Of a stretch of 64,000 nt of DNA, positions 9,799 to 18,968 are shown piece by piece (the stretch's first letter is position 1; every line of letters starts with the position of its first letter). The notes under the pieces were generated by a model, which was not told where the DNA came from, searched no databases, and saw nothing but the letters and a program-made list of their open reading frames with translations. Origin of the DNA: Pyropia yezoensis (Eukaryota; Rhodophyta; Bangiophyceae; Bangiales; Bangiaceae). The translations under genes were made by a program, and so were the position numbers. The DNA lies in assembly GCA_009829735.1 (NCBI GenBank), contig CM020620.1, positions 24,402,020-24,466,019 on the forward strand. Direction: 5' to 3'.

Positions 9799-10161
9799 TG
9801 TAGCACAATAGGAATCCGTCGCACGTCCACTCTCAGGGAACACTCACCAAGGGGGATCGGCACCAACGTCACCGGGAGGCCAAGGTTGCTGTCCTTGGAG
9901 CGCAAGCCGCGGGACCAAGATGGGAGCCCAAATGGGAGGGGTTTGTTGTTCTACCTTGGCCGGCGGTGGATTCGCCGCCGGCCCCCACGTTATAAACCCT
10001 CGGAGACACTACTAACTACCCTCCACCCCAAGATGCAAGTCCCTCTGGTCATACGTAACTTATAGATACCGTGACCAGTACGAACTATCAAATTGAAAGT
10101 TAAGGGTTAGAAGTAGCCCCCCTAATATTAGGGTTACAGTACGGCCAACCATATTGCTACA
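9799..10161 (-). repeat. 5' LTR of family C (363 bp)
   Basis: Bounded by TG...CA. The - strand begins TGTAGCAATATGG and ends TTGTGCTACA. It matches the inverted copy at 55715-56078 over its whole length with scattered substitutions. A TATA-like TTATAA lies in the middle. Confidence 0.9.
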
Positions 10162-10283
10162 ACTTGGTCGCACTCATTGCAGCGCCCCGTGGCAGAGCCC
10201 GACGAGAGAGAGAGCCCCTTGCCGCGAAGCACGCAACACCGGCCCAGTAGCCAGCAAACAAGCTCCCATTGCCGTCCCAAGTC

Positions 10284-12296
10284 TTACACAGCTCTTGGCA
10301 GACCTGGCGTATCAGCGTGAGCACACATGCTGAAGAACGTATTAAGAGAGCAAGGCCACCAGTATGGGCACCTAGAGGCGTCCGACCCGCCTGTGAGTCC
10401 CATCAGATGGTCAATCATGGCAATGTCTCCAACGATACGAACCAACATAGGGCCTGTCCACGAGTACAGGCTCTGCTCCGCGGGCTCTTGAGTGGCCGAA
10501 TCTGGCTCCTCCTGCTCCTCCGGCACCTCCTGCTCGCTTGGAACCTTGTTGTCGCTCTTCTCGATGGTTACGTGGACAGGCACGTCATAGGGCGCGCTAA
10601 CGGCGTGCTTCACGAGCTGTTCGAATCTCGCGCCCAAGGAAGAGTGTACGTGATGTTCGCCGCCAAGAATGTAGAGTACAGGAAGAATTTCTGCCCGGGC
10701 GGCGACCAGCCAACTTTCCGACAAATTGAGAGTGAAAAGGGTAGTAGCAGTTCCCTGTGTAGGCCTGCCTTCCGAGCCCAGCGACCATGCTGCTGAGTCG
10801 TTCAAGAGGTCTTCAACGGTGCAACGCTTGGTCCGCGACGCAATCGACGACGCCGTAGCTTCGGCAATGTCAAACTCCACGGCGACAATGACCTCTGCGC
10901 CCGTGCCATCCGCATTATCCAACGTCGAGCTCTTGAGGACTGTCTTCTCAGCTAGGCTGAGAGGGCGCACTGTCGGGTCCGGCAGCTCGTCGTTCGCCCA
11001 GAATTCGTTCGCGGGATGGCTGGCAGATGCCGCAAGAGAGTCTTCGTGCGTCCCTGCGACAGCGCCCTTGGGCTGCTTGTGACTGTGACAAGCAAGCCGC
11101 TTCCCCATACCGATCTCCGCCTCGTACAGTCGCACACCGGATAGACCCGAGCCGCGCACGTACGTCCACGGGACTGCAACGCCGTCCGCATCCATGGCAA
11201 TCATTGAATGTCCCACGCGCTTGCATCTCTCGAACACACGCCGCTTCATGCCGATAAGTTTCTTTCTTGCAGGGATGAGGTCCGGTGCGCTGACGTTCCG
11301 CCACAGGCGCTTCTTACTCGGCCGCGCTTTCTGCGCTCTTTCGACCGCACTCAGCTCGTCGTGCCCAGTCGCCCTCCGGACAGCGGACAAAGCCGAGTTG
11401 TCTGCGGCGCACAGCAAACGACGCTCGTCGTCTCCCGTCATCTTACGCAATGCGCGGCGGTTCGAAGCGGCTCCTCTCCGCTCCCTGCACTTTCCCAGCA
11501 AGCGCATCTGGTACGCAAACCACGGATGTCACCGCATAGGCTTCAAGGCCGTGAAATTGACAGAGCCTTCCGCAACTCTTCTCCTGGCTGGATTCATCAA
11601 GTGCGCAGCCTTGTCTAAGATGAGCCGCAATGGGATCTCTTTGTCCATGTTGCCACCCCATGATGGCTCTGACGTTGATGCGCCGTCGTGCTCTGCCGAC
11701 ACACGCTTCACGGACTCGTGCGCCGCATGCGCAGACGTGTACATCTCCTTCCGCACCATCATAGGTAGCGCTCTTAGGTACACCTCTCGCGATGAGAATT
11801 TCGGAAGGCCCTCGACGAGAAGGATGTGCGCAAAAAGGCACGGGTCAACTTTTTCGTGGTCCAGAATAGGCCCGGCAATCAACCACCTCCCCTTCCCCGC
11901 GATTGCGGGAAGTCGCCAACATAGCCGCCGTATGCGCGCCCGAATAACATATATAATAACGTGAGGCTCTTGAGCTTCCGACGACTGATCTCCCCCCCCG
12001 TCCACGTCGTCGCTGCCGTCGCCGACCCCGTCGCTCATCCCGTCCCCGTCCCCGCCGCAGTCGCCGTGCCCGTCCTTTTCATCGTCCTCGTCGCCGTCAC
12101 CGACTCCGTCCCCTTCTTCGTCTCCGCCGCCGTCCCCGTCCTCGTCGTCGTCCCCGTCGCGGCCACGGCCGCCGCCACTGCCAATGTACACATCCATGTC
12201 GTCGCAATCCTCAGCTACCACACCACCAATGCCCGCAGCACTGCCATTGTCCATAGCAGACTGGAGCGCGATCCGTGTGCTCAGCACAGACGGCAC
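10284..12296 (-). pseudogene. Mobile-element-like protein of unknown family, one in-frame stop
   Basis: Two stretches (12296-11529 and 11507-10284) are in the same frame and separated only by one TGA at 11529-11531. The text around it reads through naturally as ...ALKPMR-stop-HPWFAYQMR. Together they form about 670 codons. The N-terminal 110 residues are an extremely acidic Gly/Asp/Glu repeat. Near the C-terminus is VRIVGDIAMIDHLMGL followed by CPYWWPC. This resembles the 'GD...GL...CPxC' block in proteins of large, poorly classified eukaryotic transposons; that is recollection of a pattern, not a search. It could be a decaying transposon gene or a host gene with an assembly error. Confidence 0.5.
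11995..12180. repeat. GTC/GCC-rich simple repeat
   Basis: A degenerate tandem run of cgtc, ccgc and cccgtc words. On the - strand it encodes the GDGDEDGD-type acidic tract at the start of the gene at 10284-12296. Confidence 0.7.
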
Positions 12297-13377
12297 TGAG
12301 AAGCATTAGTGGAAAAGCCACTGACGGTCAGCCCAGTCGCAGGGGGCCGAGGGCTGCGTCGAAACAGTGCGCACAGCGCCAAGACTGACTACAAGCGCCG
12401 TCGTGGCAGCCGCGGCAGCCGAAGGAGGCGGCATAGACGTCCACGCCGATGTCCAGCCCAACGGTCTGCTCACGGCCAGACAGCGGCGAATGGCGCTTGT
12501 GCAGGCACCCTACAACGCCACGGACCACTGGGAAGGAACAGGCGCAGAGTGCCTGGAAGGGAACAGGCGCTGTCGCACGCGTCTCTTGAGGGAAAAAGGG
12601 AGGACGTGTGGTGCGCACTGACGCGTGCTCAAGGCGCAGACGTAGCGCGTCTGGTTGCTCCAGTGAACACGAGCGGAGCCGCGATAAAGGGCGACACCAA
12701 TGTCCCCATCAGCGGACGTCCGGTCCTCGTGCGTTGCACTCAACCGATGGTAGCGAAACAGTGATGAGCACTCCAATGGGAGAGTGCGGAGAGGGCGCGG
12801 AGGACAGGGGGACGGAAGAGAGGATGGCTGAGCGGTGGTCGCCGAATGCAAGGCGGATGGAGGCGTGCGGGCAGGGCACAAAGGACTGGCGGGCGGATTG
12901 GGAGCTCGGTGGCGCGGAGGGAGCTAAGAGAAAATGATGCGGACGAGAGGGGTCGATGGAGAAGGGAGGGCGGAGGGGCAGAGGGCCAACTGCAAGTGTG
13001 TACCACCAATAATTAGCGAGGAGGTCGGGTGTGCGGGGGCCAACTGCAAGGTGGTTGGACGCGAGGGGGAGAACAAGGAGGGCCGGCTTGGAGGTGAAAG
13101 ATTGAAAGAAGATTCTGTGCTCGTTCCAGCGGGTCGTTGCTGTGCCGGTGAACCGTCAAATTTGTCGAGGCCAGACCGTTAGAAGCGTCCTGTGAATAAA
13201 AAGGTACACATCTGTCAGAATGAACTGTGGACATGTCTAATCCCATGATGAAGGCGGGGGCTACGAAGATGTCGCGTAGTTTAACTCGTTCACACAGGGG
13301 CTACCTTCGATGGAATTGCGTCGACGTTCAGCGGCTCGGCTTGTTTGCTGACCAAAACGTAGTGGGAGATGCGTTTA

Positions 13378-13395
13378 GTAACTGCCGGCAGTTAC
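13378..13395. promoter_or_regulatory. Palindromic MYB-type site
   Basis: A perfect 18-bp palindrome GTAACTGCCGGCAGTTAC containing two inverted TAACTG cores, the MYB recognition core. A related site is at 13763 and a half-perfect one at 13709. Confidence 0.35.
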
Positions 13396-13762
13396 CATCA
13401 CTATTGTAGACATGATACTACCGAGATCGATTGACTCGATCGTCCTAGCCACCGCTTGGGGTCGTACTTATCTCTTACTTCGGTTGAGATCCCGTTGGGT
13501 ATCGAATTCCTCGTTTCGCAATATATCTGCTGCCTTCCTGAGACCCCTTGAGGGGGGTAAAACCACAAAGTGAAAATATACAAGGGCGCGAGAGTGAACC
13601 ACGAGAAGAAGCGCCAACAAAGCAGTGAGAAGCAGTGCCATACTCGCCATCATGCAGGCATCACGACCATGTGTCGCGCTTTGCGAGAAAGGGGCGGGAA
13701 GGTGGTGGTAACTGCAGTTGCTGAAGGCATGTAACAGCCAGGAACAGATGTTCTATGCCTAT

Positions 13763-13779
13763 GGTAACTGTCAGTTACC
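13763..13779. promoter_or_regulatory. Palindromic MYB-type site
   Basis: GGTAACTG-T-CAGTTACC, a perfect inverted pair of TAACTG cores around a single base, 385 bp from the site at 13378 and about 340 bp upstream of the frame beginning at 14100. Confidence 0.35.
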
Positions 13780-14099
13780 AGGCACTTCCTACCATAGCTA
13801 CGGCTTGAAACTGCAGCCCCATGACGCCCCCACTATGGAAAGAGCACCTGTGCAAGAAAAACGAGGATCGAAGATGGTTGCCAAAACGGTCGTGTGCCCG
13901 GTAGTGTCAAAGTGTCTATAGGCGCCCAAAGGGGGACCTTGAGGGGGGTTCTCCGAAAGTGGCAACGACGCCCCCAGGGCGACCGTTTTTGAGGGTGCTG
14001 ATTACGACTCCCTGGGAGTACTGTGAGAGTCCCCCTCCACTCGATTCCTAGCAGCTCTTGTTTCTTTCTCTTTGACGCAAGGAAAGACCAGAGACCCTG

Positions 14100-15182
14100 T
14101 TGCACTCCTCCGGCACCGTGACCGCGTCACTTGTGCCTATCAAGGCCCACTTCGCGATCTTCGTGGAGCCTGTAACACTGCGTCCTCAACTGCTACCTCC
14201 CGCGCCTCTGCTCCAATTCCCATCGCCGGCGCAGCAGCAGTGGACGGCGCCTGCAGAAGCCGCAAAAGTGGGGCGAGGTGTCGCCGGGGGGAGAGCAGCC
14301 GCCTCGAAAGCGTTCAGATGGGGTGTGGCCGGTGCAGTAGACGGCGACATTTCCGCCAAAGCCATCGTGGCGAACCCCACCGCTGCCGCCACCGCCGCCG
14401 GGAGCGCCGCGGCGGCCACGGAGGCCTCAGCTGCGGTACCGCAGAGACATTCCCCGGCGGCGGCCGGCCGCCGCGTCGACGTGGCCAGCGTCGGTACGAT
14501 CCCCCCCTCGCCTCATCCCCCCCACCCTAGCGTCACGGCCGACTCCGCCATCACAGGCAGTGCTGCCGCCGCCGGCTACCCCCACCGCCTCTGTCGACGA
14601 GGAGCCCGGCGCACGGCCGCGGCGGTGTCGACGGCGGAGCCGCAACCACCCCTCTCGCGACCGGTGAGTGGCATGGACTTGTTTTCTTACCACACGATGG
14701 TCCCCGACGATGACTCACCGTCCTGGATGGGGCGCCCATCTCCGCGCCAACAAGCGGCGGCAGCTACGGCGTCTGCGAGGGTAGTGCCCTCCCCACGCAG
14801 ACCAACACAGTGTCGGAAGGCCTGGTCTTTGGAGAGCTTGTCACCGCGGACAGGGGGGGCGGGGGGTCCTCCATTGGGAGAACATGGGGAACGGGCGGAG
14901 CTCCGCCTCGAAGGCGTGTTTGTGTTCGCTACCGCGGCCACGACCGACAGCGTCGGTGACGCCACCGTTGCTCTGCAGCCTCAAGAGCACTTATGCAGCT
15001 TTCATGGTCTGTTCACTCCGCGCCAGCGGGCGCCCCGAGTCGGGGTGGACAGGGTGGGGGCAGGGGTAGGGAAGGGTCAACGGGCAACCAAGACGGGGGG
15101 GCTGACCAGGATGAGGAGGAAGGCACGAGAGGCCCAGAAAGTACATAATTTATGTGACTACATATTGTATCTCCGTACTTAA
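14100..15182 (+). CDS. Hypothetical protein, low complexity
   Basis: A 360-codon open frame rich in Ala, Pro and Arg. The only non-repetitive part is around residues 195-215 (MDLFSYHTMVPDDDSPSWMG). The tail is basic. In DNA of this base composition long frames occur by chance, and no family is recognisable, so this may not be a gene. It ends just before a C-rich minisatellite. Confidence 0.25.
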   Translation: MHSSGTVTASLVPIKAHFAIFVEPVTLRPQLLPPAPLLQFPSPAQQQWTAPAEAAKVGRGVAGGRAAASKAFRWGVAGAVDGDISAKAIVANPTAAATAAGSAAAATEASAAVPQRHSPAAAGRRVDVASVGTIPPSPHPPHPSVTADSAITGSAAAAGYPHRLCRRGARRTAAAVSTAEPQPPLSRPVSGMDLFSYHTMVPDDDSPSWMGRPSPRQQAAAATASARVVPSPRRPTQCRKAWSLESLSPRTGGAGGPPLGEHGERAELRLEGVFVFATAATTDSVGDATVALQPQEHLCSFHGLFTPRQRAPRVGVDRVGAGVGKGQRATKTGGLTRMRRKAREAQKVHNLCDYILYLRT

Positions 15183-15199
15183 TATTGCATCCTGTCTGG

Positions 15200-16760
15200 T
15201 CCCCGTCCACCGCCGCGGCCACCACCCGCCCCCCCTGACCGCTCCTCCGACCCCCTACCCATAGCAGCCGCCCCGTTTCCCAGGTAGCAGGCCCCCCCAC
15301 AGCAGCAGCAGCCGCCCCCCCACCGGTAGAAGCCGCCCCCCTGCACAGGTAGCAGACCCCCCCCCCGCCGGTCGTAGCCGCACCCCCAGCAGCTGCAGCC
15401 GCCCGAGCGCCGGCATCAGCAGCCCCCCCGCCGCCAGCAGCCGCTCTCCGCCCCCTTACAGGTAGCAGCCGCCCCCCCACCGGACGCAGTCCCCGCCTCG
15501 ACAGTAGCCGTCCCCCCGCAGGCAGCAGCAGCCACTCCACCTAGCAGCCGCCTCCACGCCGATAGCAGCCCCCCCCCCGCCCCCCCCCTCGGAAGCAGCC
15601 GCACACCCACCGTTGGCGACCGCCTCCACAGCTCATACCAGCCCGCCCCCCGCAGCAGCAGCCAGCCCCCCGACCCGGTTGCAGAAGCCCCCTCACCGGT
15701 AGCAGCCGCCCCCCCACTGGCAGCAGCCGCTCCTCCGCCCCCCCACCGGTACCAGCTGCCCCCTCACCCCTCGACCGGTAGCGGTCGACACCCCGCCGGT
15801 ACCAGGCCCCACTTCGCAGCCGCAGCTCGCCCCCCCCCGCCGGTAGCGGCCGCCACCCAGCCCCCCAACGGCAGCTGCAGCCCCCCCACCTGTAGCAGCC
15901 GCATCCCGAGCCGGTAGCAGCCCACCTCTCGCAGCAGGAGCACTGTCCCCGCCCCGGTGGCAGCCGCCCCCCCACCGCTCGCAGCACATGCCCGCCCGCC
16001 CCGGTAGAAGGAGACCCCCCGCCGGTAGCAGCGGCACCCCCAGCAGGTAGCAGCCCCCCCCCCGACGGCAGCAGCCGCCCGCCCGCCCCAGTAGCAGCCG
16101 CCTCGCCAACTGCAGCAGCCGCCCCGCTGCCTCCCCACCGGTAGCAGTCGCCCCCCCACCGCCAACAGCAGCCCCCGCACAGGCACCTGCCGCCCCCCCG
16201 CTGCCCCTACGGTCGCCCCCCCGCCGGCAGCCGCCGCCCCCTCGCGACAGCAGCCGCCTCATGCCCGGTAGCAGCCGCGCTCCCTTGCTAGCAGCCGCAC
16301 CCCCAGCAGCAGTAGCCCGCCCCACCACCCGTAGCAGCCCCTCCTCCCCTCCGCCGGGAGCTGCCGCCCACCCTCCCCGTATGCAGGCGCCGCCCCATCC
16401 AGGCAGCCGCACCCCCAGCCGGTAGCAGCCCGCACCCACTCAGCAGCAGCCGGCCGACCGCGCCGGTAGCAGCCGCTGCCCCACCCAGGTAGCAGCAGGC
16501 GCCCCGCCCCCCTACCAGCGGACGCCTCCCCCCCGGCCGGCCGCATACCAGCAGCCCCCCCCCCGCCGGCAGCAGCCGACCCCCCGCCGGTAGCAGCCGC
16601 CCCCCCACCTGCAGCAGCCGGCCCCCCGCCCCGGTCACAACCGTTCCCCCGCCCCGCCACAGGCAGCAGCCGCCCACACGCCGATAGCAGCGCCCCCCCA
16701 GGCAGCAGCTGCACCCCCGCCAGCATCAGCCGCCTCCCCACCTGTAGCAGCCGCACCAGC
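15200..16760. repeat. C-rich minisatellite of CAGCAGCCGCCCCCCCACCGGTAG-like units
   Basis: About 1.5 kb of degenerate units. Each unit combines a GTAGCAGCCGC core with a run of 5-9 C. The unit is roughly 15-30 bp and imperfect. The - strand has frequent G runs and is open in several frames without looking like protein. Confidence 0.85.
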
Positions 16761-17101
16761 AGCTACTCCAGGGTGCATTGGACACATACCCGCCGCCGCC
16801 GGTGCCGCCACCTTGCTCCCCCCACCCCTCCCCTGCACTTCCCCTCCTCCAGGGCACGTCGGGAGTACACCGGCGGTGCTCGCCGTCGCCAAACAGACAG
16901 CCACTGGGAGAGACCCCAGGGGAGCGCCGGTCGCGCGGCAGCCAAGAGGGTGCGCGAAGGTGGGTGCGCAGGAGAACTGGAGAGATGCCGCCGCGGAGAG
17001 CGCGGCTTCCTGCTGGGGAGGGAGGGGGGGTAGGACGGGGTCGAGGGTACTGAGGTAAGCAGGAGGGGATCCTCCCGATCATTCGGACGATCGCTTCGAT
17101 G
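16761..17101. other. Unannotated flank of solo LTR
   Basis: Non-repetitive GC-rich DNA between the minisatellite and the solo LTR. I see no gene in it. Confidence 0.4.
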
Positions 17102-17672
17102 TGTGGTATGAAACTCGATCCTCTCAGACACGTGTCAATATCCCTCGGAGGAAAGGGACAGGTAGCACAGAAAGGGGAACTACGAGAGTGGTATGCCTGT
17201 TGCCTCACGTGCCTGCTCGCAGAGCAAACAGATACGCACGGTAGTGCACACGGGGAAGAGGAAAGCAAACGCGCAGTTGTCTTTTTCCTGAGGGCGCGGG
17301 CCAAGGGCGCCTCGCTGTCCCTCTTAACGTGCATCTGGGGGAGCCTCGGCACGTTGGCCAGGTAGCCCCCCCATAACCCCGAGTGGCCCCGACCCGAGTC
17401 TAACCTCGTCAGGTCGGGGGCCACTATCACTACTAATTCTATTCCCACTCACTAATCTCACACCCGAATTCTCTCAAATCAAGTCCCTCACAAGTATGCA
17501 AAAACCCATCAGAAATCCCTCTCTCACGTGTGGGTAGCGTAGTCCACCGCATCCCAGTGCCGGGCACGGGCCACGGCCGCCAACCATCACCACACGGCGG
17601 GCGTGTTCTGGCACCTGGTGCCCTCTGGTTACAGTCCCGGGTCGGCGCCAAGTCGGGGCCAGGGATGCTACA
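17102..17672 (-). repeat. Solo LTR of family A (571 bp)
   Basis: Nearly identical to the family-A LTRs at 23456-24026 and 32534-33102, with the same TG...CA ends. It is flanked by the 5-bp target duplication CGATG (17097-17101 and 17673-17677). No internal region remains, so it is a solo LTR left by recombination between two LTRs of a former full element. Confidence 0.93.
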
Positions 17673-17677
17673 CGATG

Positions 17678-18053
17678 TACTGTGGAAACTGCCACACCAA
17701 CAATCGTCACAACTCGAGTTACCAACAGCAGGGAACAGAGACGCCTGCGGTGGATGAAACGGGCCGATGGGCGACCTGCGTCCCCCTCCCCGTCGACGGA
17801 TTCGGCTCGGATATGGGGAGTAGCCGACAACTCTCCGGTGCTGTGTCAATGTGCCTGGTGCTGCTTCCTGGCGCCGCGCGCGTCCTCTGACGTATAGTAA
17901 CCTGGCCCCGCCTGTGTCGCGCTGCCCGACGTGCTCTGGGCCACGTCGCAGAAGCTGGGGAGAAGCGGGGCGTGTGAGCCATGCGTACTTGAGTGACCGG
18001 TATCTCGTCCGTTCCTACCCTGGGGGCAGCGCAGGCGATTTGCAGGCGACGTC
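17678..18053. other. Unannotated region
   Basis: Several overlapping frames in GC-rich DNA; nothing recognisable. It could include the 5' end of the repeat-protein gene that follows. Confidence 0.4.
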
Positions 18054-18962
18054 ATGCTGGCCACGAGAAACCGGGACTACGACGCTGCTGTACCGCGTAC
18101 TCGCGCGCGCAGCAGCCGTTCCGGTGTCGTCAAGCGGCTCTTTCACCTACGCGAGGAGCCTCAACGTGTCGGTCGCGTCGGTCGCAGTCGCAGAACGGGC
18201 ACCCACCGCCATGTCAACCACTACCTCGATCTCGACGACGACGGTGGTGCGGCGTCAACAACGACGTTCTCTAAATTCTCCGTAGGTCCTTCTCCTGTCC
18301 AGGGTGTCCCGACGAGGACCTCCCAGGGTTCCTGCGATGCCGCGGCGGCCGGGGGCCCCGTCGCCATATCTACCGCCGACGCTGCGACGGCTGCCGCGGA
18401 AGAGATCCCCAAAGCGGCCAGCCAAGCTACACTTGCTTTTCCCGGGGGGCCGGCATCCGAGGAAGAGATCGTTCCCGTCAGACGGCGGCGCAAGAACCCT
18501 TTGCTAGTCCGCGTCCCACCGGGAAGCCGCGCGGACGAGACTGGCGCCACTCTGGCATGGACGCAGCCTTCGGCGGAGGTATTTTCCTTCGGGGGACCGC
18601 TCCAGTACGATATTGACTCTGGCTCTGCGTCTACACGCGGCCCTATTGCGAAGGCTTACATGATGCCACACTCTGATACGTCATCTGATGAAGAAGAAGC
18701 CAGCGGGTCAGCCCGTAACATCATTGGGCATTTTGAGGCGATGGACGACTCCATGCCTTCTGTACGGGACGTTCCAGCATTTGTTGACTGCCTCCCTGAT
18801 CCATTGTGGCCTGGGGCACGAGCTCTACATATCGTTTTGCCGCATGCGCGTCCACAAGCCATGCTAGCAAGCGCGCCACCCCCATCGGCCGCCATCGCTG
18901 GGCCATCGGCATTGCCCGGACCGGCCACCGGAGCTGCTGTCGTCGTTGCGGTACCCTCTTAA
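18054..18962 (+). CDS. Hypothetical protein, possible N-terminal part of the following repeat protein
   Basis: A 302-codon frame ending at a TAA. The next gene (18969 onward) continues in the same frame two codons later, so this may be its N-terminal half separated by one stop. The sequence has a basic segment (VRRRRKNP near 145) and an acidic Ser cluster (SDTSSDEEE near 205). The latter fits a casein-kinase-2-type phosphorylation site in a nuclear protein. The start Met is not certain and no domain is recognisable. Confidence 0.4.
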   Translation: MLATRNRDYDAAVPRTRARSSRSGVVKRLFHLREEPQRVGRVGRSRRTGTHRHVNHYLDLDDDGGAASTTTFSKFSVGPSPVQGVPTRTSQGSCDAAAAGGPVAISTADAATAAAEEIPKAASQATLAFPGGPASEEEIVPVRRRRKNPLLVRVPPGSRADETGATLAWTQPSAEVFSFGGPLQYDIDSGSASTRGPIAKAYMMPHSDTSSDEEEASGSARNIIGHFEAMDDSMPSVRDVPAFVDCLPDPLWPGARALHIVLPHARPQAMLASAPPPSAAIAGPSALPGPATGAAVVVAVPS

Positions 18963-18968
18963 TTCGTT

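Larger units (their letters stand above)
6222..10161 (-). mobile_element. Family C Ty3/Gypsy element, 5' half, interrupted by element B
   Basis: Reading on the - strand: 5' LTR (10161-9799), primer-binding site, leader, gag (9579-7390) and protease (from 7381), cut at 6222 by the LTR of element B. Its RT and downstream parts should lie left of the window, beyond element B. A second LTR of the same family is at 55715-56078. Confidence 0.88.
12297..14099. other. Intergenic, no convincing gene
   Basis: Short frames occur on both strands but none shows a recognisable domain. Two palindromic MYB-type sites and two short CCTTGAGGGGGG-containing repeats (about 13549 and 13938) are present. Confidence 0.5.

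Noticed and set aside
10612-10640. GTTCGAATC resembling a tRNA B box
   Set aside because: No pairing stems, anticodon arm or acceptor stem around it, and it lies within a coding frame.
12309-12764. Arg-rich 151-codon + strand frame
   Set aside because: Arg/Gly/Ala composition typical of chance frames in GC-rich DNA; no domain.
15200-16760. Long Gly/Ala/Arg-rich frames on the - strand
   Set aside because: They follow the C-rich repeat, exist in all three frames and have no domain; they are open because the repeat lacks stops.
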